This document shows, in pieces, positions 1-10,100 of a DNA stretch of 64,000 bases (its first letter is position 1; every line of letters starts with the position of its first letter). A program made the translations under genes and the position numbers. The notes below the pieces were generated by a model. The model was given only the letters and a program-made list of their open reading frames with translations, did not search any database and had not been told where the DNA came from. Source of the stretch: Temnothorax longispinosus (Eukaryota; Arthropoda; Insecta; Hymenoptera; Formicidae); contig NC_092362.1 of the NCBI RefSeq assembly GCF_030848805.1, positions 4,712,001-4,776,000 on the forward strand, written 5' to 3'.

Positions 1-421
1 GGTACGTTCGATAACTAGCCATTATTTAACGTATTTTTGCAACTTTAAATTTATGAGTTGCGTGTGCATATACATATATCTTTCTCTCTCTGTTTCTGTC
101 TCTCTCTCCCTCTCCCTCTCTCGGTATTGTTTAGATAATATTAGGTAACATAAACATTGAATTATAGTACAATCGTGATAATAATTTATAATAACCGGCA
201 AAATGTTCATTTATTTAGTCGCATGATGTCGCATATATTTAGCGTATAATATTCATATGAATATGTAATATATATGGAAGTATCACATACTGAACAAACC
301 ATTTTTCATCCTTGGATAATTTGAACTAAGCTTTCTCTTAGCAATAACTCTCTAATTTAATAATTTTACGAATCCATTGCCTCGAGAGTAAAATAAAAAA
401 AAAAATAAACAAATAACTTAC
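1..421. other. AT-rich non-coding sequence with a CT-rich microsatellite
   Basis: An imperfect CT-rich tract covers about 79-122, and the rest is AT-rich. No convincing exon is visible. The last bases (416-421) are the splice donor of the left-hand exon 2 described next, so this stretch is probably intron of that minus-strand unit. Confidence 0.5.
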
Positions 422-467
422 CGGCCGATGCGCAACAGCGGAGTTGTAAGTTGAGCCCTGCGTTGAT
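422..467 (-). CDS. Left copy: exon 2 (46 nt)
   Basis: On the minus strand a TTACAG acceptor precedes ATCAACGCAGGG, and the exon ends CGGCCG before a GTAAGT donor (416-421). The right-hand copy has the same sequence with the same two splice sites, which is the main evidence that this is an exon. It is 1 nt shorter than its partner, so the two copies cannot share a downstream frame if both are translated through it. It may be untranslated. Later exons would lie left of the window. Confidence 0.5.
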
Positions 468-913
468 CTGTAACATAGAAATATATTTTTACATTAATAT
501 AGTGTCCAAGAATCAATACTTGAAGTAAATAATTATATGTAGCGCCCGTTAAATTTTTCTAACATTATTTTAAGATATGTGATTTTAAAATGCTAATACA
601 AGAAACAATCGCGACTGCATATTTCTGCGTATTAACTCGTTCGCATTAATCCGTGAAAAATCGTGAAATTAATATTACGACCGTGCGAATAAGAGAGAGA
701 CGCGACGTATCTAATATTTCTTTTCTCGCGTATGCCGAAGATCGAATACCGAAATAGCGGAATTGCGCCGCGGCGTTAAAGCTCGAACGGTAATGTATGA
801 ATAATGAATAATGAGTACCGCGCGCGTAATGGGCGAATCAAGTCGCGCTTGAGAAAGTGACGGAATCCGGACTGGCGGGGCAGTAAACTAATGAACGAAT
901 AATAATTACTCAC

Positions 914-981
914 CCCTCGGTTGCTCCGCTGTCGCCCGATGCCTCCCAGGCCTCCTCCTCCTCTCCTCGATTCTCCTCCAT
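914..981 (-). CDS. Left copy: 3' part of exon 1 with splice donor (possible coding start)
   Basis: On the minus strand an ATG at 981 opens MEENRGEEEEAWEASGDSG and runs to a donor GTGAGT (908-913). Joined to the exon at 422-467 it stays open for exactly 38 codons. The alternative frame gives a Gly/Arg-rich peptide (GIGRQRSNRG) that matches the right-hand copy. The ATG is not conserved in the right copy, so this may be 5' UTR. The upstream limit of the exon cannot be seen. I do not recognise the gene. Confidence 0.35.
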
Positions 982-1829
982 CGGCGCACTTACTCACGAC
1001 GCGGCGACGCGTGATATTCACTCGCGAAAATCGACGATATCGTCGCTAAATGATCGCGCGACACTTTTGACACTTTGCACACGGCACTCCCGGTATAAAT
1101 CTCGCGACGCGGCGCGTACTTTGTTACACGGCAACGGAAGAATTACGGCGGAGAAGCTACGAACGATCCTACCTCTACCTGTATGATAATACGATCCGTT
1201 TGACGCCCGTGACGCTCGACGTTCCGCAGGTAGACGTTAACATGGCGGAGAGAATTTGGTAAATCGCGCGGCCAACTTCACTCGCCCCTCGCCCGGAGCA
1301 ACCGTCTGAACCGTCGCGCGGACGCTACACTTGCTGCTCGTGAAACGGTTTCGGATAACTGCAATTAAATCATCGATTTATGAACACTGTGTCTATCCGC
1401 CACAATCACTACATATCAAAACACGATTAATTACGCGATTAAACGTACGACGTTAATAGAGATTGTGATCTTTAATTAAACACGGCGCGGCGTTACTCGA
1501 TTTAGAGTCCGCTCGTTCTTTCATCCGTGCTCCGAAAACGACGGCAATTTCATTTTGCCATTGACGCTTCTGATTGGCTGTCGCGACAACGTTGCGGCTA
1601 GAGTTTTGCGTTTTCATTGTAGAACAGGCTTTAAGCTCCGCGCGACACACGCCAACACGCCGAGCCGCGAGACGCGAGTCAAGTTGACGGTTGAGAAGCG
1701 AAATCGATTATCCGAAAGAATGTGATCGTAATTAAGTCGGTAAGTCGGTATTATCGAATGCGACATACCTCGGTATCCGTATAAATCCCGCGAGGCACAT
1801 ATGTATTAACTAATTATTCGACAGATCAC

Positions 1830-2310
1830 ATCAGTTTTCCGTAATCTCTCAGTCGCCCGCGCCGGACTCGGCAATTCGTGTATTAAGGCTGATATTTCAT
1901 GTGTCGTCAAGCGTACTGATTCGCTACGAGATAGAGGATTTCTAGAGGCTCGAGAACTTTTCTATCTTACAACCGAGCAACGTGCTTGAAAAATTTGTCG
2001 CATGATAAACGAAATACCAGCGTATCGGCGCGGCATTCCGAGAGCAGTGACGTCCGGACAAGGCCGCGGGCGCCGCCAGCGGCGCCAGCTTGACTTTTCG
2101 GCGGCGACGGCGGCTCGAGCAGGGAGGGGTGGAGTGGGGATAGGTGACTAGGCACGACGCGCGCCGAGCGCGCGTTCGGCGAGCCGAGTCACCTACTCCC
2201 ACTTTTTCCCTACTACTTGTTTGTGCCTTGTGCGCCGACTGCCGAGAAGCCGTTACGTTAGCCGCGGCGCCCGCCGCCCGCCCGCCCGCGTCCACATTTC
2301 GGATTACTGT
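1830..2310. promoter_or_regulatory. Candidate CpG-rich bidirectional promoter
   Basis: This is the centre of the inverted duplication and the most CpG-dense part of the window. Both outward units have spliced exons starting from it. No TATA box is evident on either side, which fits a CpG-type housekeeping or developmental promoter. The promoter role is inferred from its position between two divergent first exons. The 117- and 76-codon ORFs crossing it are probably chance products of GC richness. Confidence 0.45.
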
Positions 2311-3100
2311 GATCTGTGATATACATGTGTCTCGCGGAATTTATACGGATACCGAGGTATATCGTATTCGGTAATACTGACTTTCGATCACATTCTTTCG
2401 GATGATTGGTCTCAACCGCCAACTTGACTCGCCCCTCTCGCCTCTCACGCCTCGCGTCGTGTCGCGCGGCTTCGGAGTAAAGTTTTGCCGTCCGCGTCGT
2501 TTTCGGAAGACGAATGAAAGATACGAGTGTGGAAGTAACGCCGCGCGCCGTTACATGTTACATGTTTAATTAGCGCGAGCCGAGGCCCCATCACAGTCTC
2601 TGTTAACGTCGTACGTTTAACTTCGTACTTTTGATAGTGTGGTGATGAGTATGTGGTGATTGTAGGGGATAGACAGTGTTCATAAATCGACGATTTAATT
2701 GCACTTTACCAAAAATGCTTGACAAGCAGCAAGTGTAGCGTTCTCGCGACGCGTGACGGTTGCTTCTGGCGAGTGGCGAGTGGCGAGTGACGAGTGAAGT
2801 TGGCCGCGTGATTTATGAAATTCTCTCCGCCATTTTAGCGTCTACCTGCGGGGGCTGCGGGACGTCGGCGTCACGGGCGTCAAGCGGATCGCGTATTATT
2901 GTATAGGTAGCATCGTTCATCGCTTCTCCGCCGTAATTTTTCCGTTGTCGTGTACCTGAGTACGTATACCGCGTCGCGAGATTAATACCGGGAGTGTCGT
3001 GCAAAGTATCGCCAAGTGTCGCGCGATCATAAGCGACGATATCGTCGATTTTCGCGAGTGAATGAGTCGCGTCGCGTCGTGAGTGAGTGCGCCGACGAAG

Positions 3101-3184
3101 ATGCGACAACGGATCAACGGAGGAGGGTCGAGGAGAGGAGAAGGAGGCCTGGGAGGCTTCGGGCGACAGCGGGGCAACCGTGGA
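3101..3184 (+). CDS. Right copy: 3' part of exon 1 with splice donor (possible coding start)
   Basis: ATG at 3101 opens MRQRINGGGSRRGEGGLGG and continues to GRQRGNRG, ending on a codon boundary (28 codons) at a GTAAGT donor (3185-3190). The peptide matches the Gly/Arg-rich frame of the left copy. Upstream ATGs in other frames end quickly. The extent towards the promoter is unknown. The product is not recognised, and the exon could equally be leader sequence of a gene with long introns running right through the window. Confidence 0.4.
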
Positions 3185-3339
3185 GTAAGTAATTATTTAT
3201 TTATTTATTTTGCTGTCCTGTCAGTCCTGTAGCGGATTCCGTCACCTTTTTAAGCGCGACTTGATTCGTACAATATCGTTCGAGATTTAACCAATTTCGG
3301 TATTCGATCTCTGGCATACGCGAGAAGAGATTACGTCGC

Positions 3340-3340
<1 letters not shown>

Positions 3341-3413
<73 letters not shown>

Positions 3414-3421
3414 CTCTCTCG
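3341..3421. repeat. (CT)n microsatellite
   Basis: About 80 bp of nearly pure CT dinucleotides lies in the intron of the right copy. It is absent from the left arm, so it expanded after the duplication. Confidence 0.95.
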
Positions 3422-3524
3422 CTTATTGCTCTCTCTCCCTTGCATTTTAAAATCAGATATCTGATTATTTACTTCAAGTATCGATTGGACCTTGCTTTAA
3501 TGTAAATATATTTTTATGTTACAG

Positions 3525-3571
3525 ATCAACGCAGGGTTACAACTTACAACTCCGTTGTTGCGCATCGGCCG
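3525..3571 (+). CDS. Right copy: exon 2 (47 nt)
   Basis: The exon follows ATGTTACAG and ends CGGCCG before GTAAGT (3572-3577). Continuing from the ATG at 3101 it reads INAGLQLTTPLLRIG plus two bases. It matches left exon 2 at nearly every base, with substitutions and a 1-nt length difference near GCAGGG. Conservation of both splice sites in two diverged copies supports real splicing. The next exon was not found in this window. Confidence 0.5.
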
Positions 3572-3716
3572 GTAAGTGCCTAATATCAGCTTCTGCTTTT
3601 TTTAACTGCCTCATTAATCCGCATCAGTAGTCGAAACATCAATAAAAAAAATCTATTATTGGATAAACATCTTTGTTTCGAATCTGGACGAAGTTTATTT
3701 GCCCAGGAAATTAATA

Positions 3717-3748
3717 CAGGACCGGAATCGAAACCGGTACCGTATCTT
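3717..3748 (+). repeat. Short fragment of an ACCGAAACCGG-rich repeat family
   Basis: CAGGACCGGAATCGAAACCG resembles the ends of the related repeats at 5033-5117 and 30092-30170. It lies just inside the left 86-bp arm, whereas the copy near 5.1 kb lies outside the right arm. Confidence 0.35.
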
Positions 3749-3805
3749 CAAAAAAATTAAGACCATTGCAGAAGATGAATTAAAATTACGTTGTTCTCGT
3801 TCTTA

Positions 3806-4226
3806 CACACAGAGAAAAATAATCATTCATCTACAGCCAAGGAAAGCACTTACTTATTTTATTTCTTTTAAGTAAGTTTTTTTACAACAAAGAATATTTT
3901 CTTACTAATAGTTTTCAAATATCTTAACACACAAGTCTTTGAAAAGCCAGAATATTATTTTGAGTAAAAGTAATACTTACAATGACTTTATGGTAGATTT
4001 GCGGATACATAATTTATCAAATACTTAATCCGCAAATCTACTATAAAGTCGTTATAAGCATTACATTTACTCAAAACAATATTCTGGCTTTCCAAAGACT
4101 TGTGTCGAGATATTTGAAAACTATTAGTAAAAAAATATTCTTTGTTGTAAGAAAACTTACTTAAAAGAAATAAAATAAAATAAGTAAGTACTTTCTTTGG
4201 CTGTAGAATGATTATTTTTATGTGTG
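3806..4226. mobile_element. Palindromic MITE with about 200-bp terminal inverted repeats
   Basis: Almost the whole 421 bp folds back on itself. The two halves, meeting around 4008-4028, are roughly 90% alike. The outer ends read CACACA and TGTGTG with TA on each side, consistent with the TA target of Tc1/mariner-type elements. There is no coding capacity. It sits inside the region bounded by the 86-bp repeats and therefore inserted later. Confidence 0.75.
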
Positions 4227-5032
4227 TATAAAGTTTTACTTTTCATAGAGATTTCGCTTTTTTTATTTTTATCTATTTAATTGATTTGGCAACTAAGAGT
4301 GAGGTTGCACAAACAGGTGCGAAAGATCAGTGAGAGTTTACTTTAGAATGGTTCAATAATAATTGAATCCAGTAATAATCCGAATAATAAACAAAGTTGA
4401 TTTGTTAAATATGTCAGGTGTTTATTTAAAATTTCTGATTGTGACTTCCAACAAATGCAAATTTAATCCCTGTCTAACAAAAACCGTTACATCTTTACAT
4501 TTCTTCTAATGATTCGCTGATTTTGCCCGAATACAACGTTCGTGATTTTTGCCAGGTTGCTAGGAGTAATGAGACTCGAGATGAAAAACGGAAACCGTAA
4601 CAACGTACGATTAGAGACATAGTGATGTTCCCTTGCACAGGAAGAATAGTAAACGCACGTATGAGGGTGAGTGGAAGAAAGGGGAAAAAAGAAGTAGCGC
4701 GCACCGTGATTGGCGAATGAGCTCCGGGCTACGAACAGACTACGTAGAACGTTTGCCAAGTGCAGTTGGTGGAAGATATTTGGATTTCGTGGCGCAGCCC
4801 AACGAATCGACTGCCCATACCGCCAGCCTCAGGCCTGACGGCTTATGTTTTCCGTAAACAAATTCTGCGGCATTGAATAAATCTAACGAAAACGTTTTAA
4901 TCGCTGTAAACTTTCGAAGTTTGAAGAATTAATTTTCTGGGCAAATAAACTTCGTCCAGATTCGAAACAAAGATGTTTATCCAATAATAGATTTTTTTTA
5001 TTGATGTTTCGACCCCTGTAGGCTTTATAAAA

Positions 5033-5117
5033 TTTCCATACGGTTTACGGTTTCGGTTCGACAAAAGTACCGGTAACGGTATGGTTTTCGGTTTCGGTTC
5101 CAGTCTAGTCCGGGTCC
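5033..5117 (-). repeat. ACCGAAACCG-rich transposon end (hAT-like, tentative)
   Basis: Read on the minus strand it begins CAGGGACCCGGACTAGAC and continues with repeated GGAACCGAAACCG units. The CAGGG terminus and subterminal short repeats resemble hAT-type transposon ends. A related copy is at 30.1 kb. No opposite terminus or transposase is visible, so the class assignment is tentative. Confidence 0.4.
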
Positions 5118-5118
5118 C

Positions 5119-6990
5119 TGCTTAAGAAATGCTCCACGCGAAGTGGTCCACCGTCCGTTTTCACGACACGTTACAGATGACAGATATCCGGCGTCGTGGT
5201 GGATCTCTCCAGAATCTATTCTCGAAAAACCAAAAAAGAAAAAAGCTCGAACATCATCACGTGGGCTGGGAGACCGCGCCGCCAGCTATCTGGCTAACGG
5301 TCGCTTTTTCCGTGCTGTCTAGTCGTTAGTGTCGTTACCGCCGAGCGTTCGTTTCCGTATATAATATCAGAAACCGAGGCGTTTCTTATCCCTCCCGACT
5401 CGTTCGCTCCATCCCTCACGCGCGGCGACCGCGAGCAATTTTTCCGTCGTCCGCCCGCGCTTTTCTCGTCGCCTCGAACGTGCGACGCAATTTATCAGCA
5501 TGACCCGCATCCGCGGGCGCACGGCTTGAGCGCGGATTTATCGCAATTATGCCCCAGACAAAGGGGAAGAGAAAGAGAGAGAGAGAGAGAGGGAGAGAGA
5601 GATGAGGTAGGAACGTGCTTGCTCGCTACTCGGCGTCATTTATTTTTCGCGACTTTGCCTCGTAATCCGCGGGACGGAAGCCGCGTGATACTTCCTGCCT
5701 AACGACCGGGCGCTACGCATGGCGCGTCCGTCGAATAATATACTTTTTCAGTTATCACCCGCTTTGAAATCGGATACCGCGCCCGGCACGTCGCGTCGCT
5801 AAGCCTGACCTGTGTATATGTTCGCCTTAACGCCGACGCCGTCCTTTCAATCACCCGGTATTATCCCAGCTCGTTTTCTCGCAGCGTTTTGAATACCGGA
5901 ACAAGCTTTAATCTTTTGCCACTCGCATTCCATTTGTTGCATTTCATTATATGCAATCTACATCTTGCAGTCGAGTCGACTTTAGCTCGACTTTCTATGC
6001 GAGGTGAGTCACGTTGCAAATGAGTGTTTTTGTGAACTCAGTGACAATAGACTCGTCGTTTTCATCGTTTCGAAATTCTGCTTCTCAAAGAAACCTTATA
6101 TAATTAAATATTATGTAATTAAAGAGATAAAAGAAGTTTCTAAGAGTGACTTTATTAAATAAAGGGGAAAAAATGTATTAAGTTTACGTATTAGATATTT
6201 CAAACCTTTTATGTTCTTTCTGCAGTAGCAACATAGCAACGAAACGTGATCACTTCTTGTAGTCAACCTAAAGGAAAAGGCTTTTCCTTTCTGAATAAAT
6301 CTTCAACTTTCTGATGTCAAAGCATTTCTCTGAGTTGTCTTGGAGAGAGCACTAATTTTGATCATTGAAGGTTTTTTCTTATTATACATATCTATTTATT
6401 TGGCAAGAAATATACTTTTTTATTTTTTTTACTTACTAAATTTTATTTCTAATGTATAACATCGTTTCTAATTATTAAAGTTCGGAGTTATTATTTTGAA
6501 ACAGATCAATGAACTTTTATCGCTATTAAAAATGCGAAATCTAAATCGCTTGAAGTTGAGTCGCATAAAAAGGTAAGGAAAATGTTCCAGCTCGCCTCTC
6601 GCGCGAACGAATTCCGTACATCCTTCCGCAGACGCTTAAACTTTACGTTAATAAATTCATTAGGACATTCGTAAATCGTACGAAACGTAGCGAGGCGTTT
6701 ATGAACGTCTTGAAGTCGCGCTGCGAATTTATGTCCCTCGGAAAGTTTGGTCGTTTCGCCGGGGTATATAGAGTTATATTAAGCGTCATATTCCGCTGTG
6801 ACTCGAGTCGCGGAGCCTGGGCGCGATATATTACATGAAAGCTTTACAAAATCGAATTTTCGATGCGCCTGTTCACTAGGCCGCTCGTCGAGGAAAATCG
6901 GATTTTCGGATTTGTCAAATGCGCACGCTCAAAAGAATTCAACCGAGTCTACGATCGCTAGAGCGCCGGACAGTGGACGTGTAATTTCAA
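5119..6990. other. No gene recognised; GA microsatellite at 5567-5604
   Basis: GC-richer around 5140-5860 and AT-rich after 6050. A GA-rich microsatellite lies at about 5567-5604. A 35-nt segment at about 5968-6002 is flanked by AG and GTGAGT but is too short to call. No other exon was seen. Confidence 0.4.
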
Positions 6991-7132
6991 TAGGGTAAAC
7001 TCGGGTAAGATGGCCATACAGGAAAGATGGCCAACCTATATGTTCTTTTAATCTAGCTCGCCATGAAACATCGAATGAACATGAGTTGGCCATCTTTCCT
7101 GTATTATGGTCATCTTACTTGAGTTTACCCTA
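6991..7132. mobile_element. Small palindromic MITE (142 bp)
   Basis: The ends are TAGGGTAAACTC and GAGTTTACCCTA, and an inner pair CAGGAAAGATGGCCA / TGGCCATCTTTCCTG also matches. The whole element is self-complementary apart from a central segment around 7035-7080. The outermost TA on each side is compatible with a TA target site. It has no coding capacity. Confidence 0.7.
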
Positions 7133-10100
7133 TTTACTTTATTCCCCACACGCGCGCGCGAGTGACAGTATTAAATATATTGAACAATTGAACTTTAATC
7201 ATTTTTCACGGAAATTCGTGTTATGGTAATATACTTGCCTCTCTCCTCCCAAACGCACACACACACAACGCGTATTGTAGTTTCTAACAACCAACTCTCA
7301 AGTGTAAAATTTTAGAAAGCGATATTGTTACATAACATTTCTAATGAATTAAAAGTCATTGTAGGTAGATGCTTTCTGAAATAACATTAACCTTTTATTA
7401 TTTTAAGTGCAAGAGTTAAAGAGAGAGGTGATCAGAAATAGGTACTTCATATTAACAGTCGTTCTAAAGGTATTCTTGTACATCCACATTTTGAAATGCA
7501 GTTATAACTTTGTAAGTCAGTACGTAATCGTGATTCTTGCCGCGGCACGGATAAAATGCAAATGCGATGCAAATGCGGTGGGGTATGCTAATACGCGCAA
7601 ACGTTTAAAAATAGTGAGAGTACCTTATTAAAAGCGCGATTACATTCGAGGGCTCGGTTTAGGATTTTATGAACGTCCCGTCCGGTGGCTCTAGCGGCAA
7701 CTACCCGTGTTAAATTGTTAATAATCTAGTACTCTCATCTCGGCCATTGTTCCGAATGTAATTATTTTATCGCGGTAACGGGATATAATATCGATTCTCG
7801 AACAATGTTCGCGGCTGTAAACGACGAAGGTCTCGATTTGCGATTTAAATTGATAATTTGCAATATTTAGTTTGAAGCAGCAACGACAATATATATTTAA
7901 ATATAGAAAAAGTAATTTGTAATATAATTTCTGTGTTAAGTTTGTTAGTTATACATATATATATGTATTTATATAGTATATGTCCATATAATGCATAATC
8001 AAGCGATTGAGATTGAACTTAAAATTGATATGAGCCAGATTAATACCAAATTTTTGAAAGGGGTGAGTTTACGTTTAATATTTTGATTTGCAAAACAATA
8101 ATAATTTGATAATAATTGATACAACGGATATGTTTCATGCGGCGTTGAGAAGCTGTAGGAGACAATCGATTTTATATAAGAAGCTGTCCCAGTTGCATTC
8201 TAAGTTACAATTAACATTGCGTTTATGTGCCATATATTTGATTTTAACAAGCCTCCTGGAAGCCCTCGTTTACGAACGATAGATTGATGATCTATTAATT
8301 ATCAACGGTTTATCATAAATAAAGCGATTCAATAATTGTCGACGGATATCGGTGGGAAAGAGTTAAACGGACGTTATCCGTCTTGAAGAAAGCTCGTTGG
8401 AATTGGCTGTGTGCCAAAGAAATGAGACCGCCAAAGAAAAATCTTCCACAAATCTTTTTTAATAAATATTAAATCGACATTTTATTAATTTTCAATATAA
8501 ATAACTTAACAACCGTCGTTAATAGACATTGATAAATGGAAAAAAAATTGTGTTTACAACAATTACATAAATATTATTCTTGAGGAATTTTTGATAAGTT
8601 TAAAAAGATATATTAGTGCTCTTTTAATCGAAATATTATTTGATTGTGTTACATGAAAATAATTACTAATTTTGATAGCCTTATTAATTTCTATTGTAAT
8701 CGGTCTTACTGTACCTATTGCTATTTTGCTCCTATTTTCGAACTTGCACGAACATGACTGCACAATATCCCGAATTATTGCAGTCATTCGGGGTCTTCAA
8801 AAATTCGATGCACATACACTCGGATCTTTAGGGACTGCGACATTTTCAGCACGTAGTATCACAGTAGTTACATGGATCAGCGATTTTTAGCAAGCTCTAC
8901 TCGGCTTTCTACACCTCCGCTACACGCCAATGCACGTATGTGCATCTATATAAACATTTACGAGTACCGTCATACTTTTCTGCCGTACGTTTCACGATTC
9001 TTGTATAAAGATATTCTTTCAGAACCGTTGACCCTTTTAATTTTCAATCGTGTCTTTGATAAGTTTAGAATTGATCTTCTTTTCTAAAAGAATATTAAAT
9101 ACGAGCACTTTGCAAAAGTTGGATTAATCTTCAGAATCGTGTACTTCTTTTGACAAATTCGGAGATAATCTCTTCCGCTGCAGATTGCGCGGCGATTCAA
9201 AATAATACACTATCTCGATAACCGAGCTATCGTCTCGACTCGATATGCATATCCCAAACTTATCGCCGGGTTAATACCGGCTTATGCATGTGACGGTAAT
9301 AAATTTCGAGTTCCAGCGATTCGATACCCGACTAAGTTTCACCGTTTATTAAACATATATTTGGCTAAGATCCATAAACATGGAAACGTAGTCTCGTTTA
9401 CATATAGGCAATTCAGGCCGGTGGATGTTAGACATCTCCCGAGATCTCTCCATTAGCATACATCCGTTACACCGATGTTCACCCCTGACTTCGCACACCT
9501 CCGCACATGTTCGCATTTCACCGGCCACCTCCCCCTTTCTCAAGGGGGTTAAATTAACCCTTCGTCTCTCTCACTCCCATTGAAATTTAACACGGCCGCA
9601 TGTGTCCATTTATTGTCAGATGACGATATGCTAGTCCAATTTAGGAATGTTGAAGTGACGACAGCTTTATGACGGTACTGTCGTCACTATGCTTCGCGTT
9701 CTACAAACGGAGATGGCAATAATCGACTATAAAGTGTTCTTTTTCGGCACGTGAAAGACAACAATGTTACGCTTCGGCCTGATACACCGTTAGTCAGTCC
9801 AACTCGAGCTCTTAGAGAATCGACACATCGACGAATAAACGAATTTTATATCTCACGCGTTTGCTTTTTCAATTCACATATTCTTTATATTCCAAAGCAT
9901 CAATGAAAGCGCGCGTCCAAAGTGTCACTAAAATTTAATTCTTATGAAGTAATTTAAATTGAGGATGCGCAGGAACCTTGCTTTTGTTTGCGCGCGTTGA
10001 TACTTACCTCACGAACCTATCTCGCCTCTTGTCAGAGAATCACTAATTCGAATCGCTAATTCTCGCTCCGCTTTAATACAGATTCATTGTCGCACACATA

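Larger units (their letters stand above)
422..3571. repeat. Large imperfect inverted duplication (head-to-head promoter plus first two exons)
   Basis: Reading the minus strand from about 2165 down to 422 gives nearly the same sequence as reading the plus strand from about 2166 up to 3571. Shared blocks include the stretch around 1140 and 2930 with GGCGGAGAAGC, the blocks at 1690-1800 and 2310-2430, the exon 1 donor and all of exon 2. The arms are clearly diverged by substitutions and indels: the left arm is about 330 bp longer and only the right carries a long (CT)n in its intron. The axis is a CpG-rich segment around GCGCGCCGAGCGCGCG (about 2155-2172). The simplest reading is an old inverted duplication of a CpG-rich promoter that now drives, or once drove, two divergent transcripts. 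Confidence 0.8.
3630..5013. mobile_element. Region bounded by 86-bp inverted repeats (DNA-transposon remnant)
   Basis: The left arm 3630-3715 and right arm 4928-5013 are inverted copies identical at 85 of 86 positions (GTCGAAACATC at the outer end, GCCCAG at the inner end). The interior contains a complete nested MITE (3806-4226) and about 700 bp without a convincing transposase; an open frame at 4633-4857 is not recognisable. The element could be non-autonomous or internally deleted. No clear target duplication is visible outside the arms. Confidence 0.6.

Noticed and set aside
5968..6002. 35-nt segment between a good acceptor (TCTTGCAG) and a GTGAGT donor on the plus strand
   Set aside because: Too short to test for coding content, and chance splice-site pairs of this kind are expected in 64 kb.
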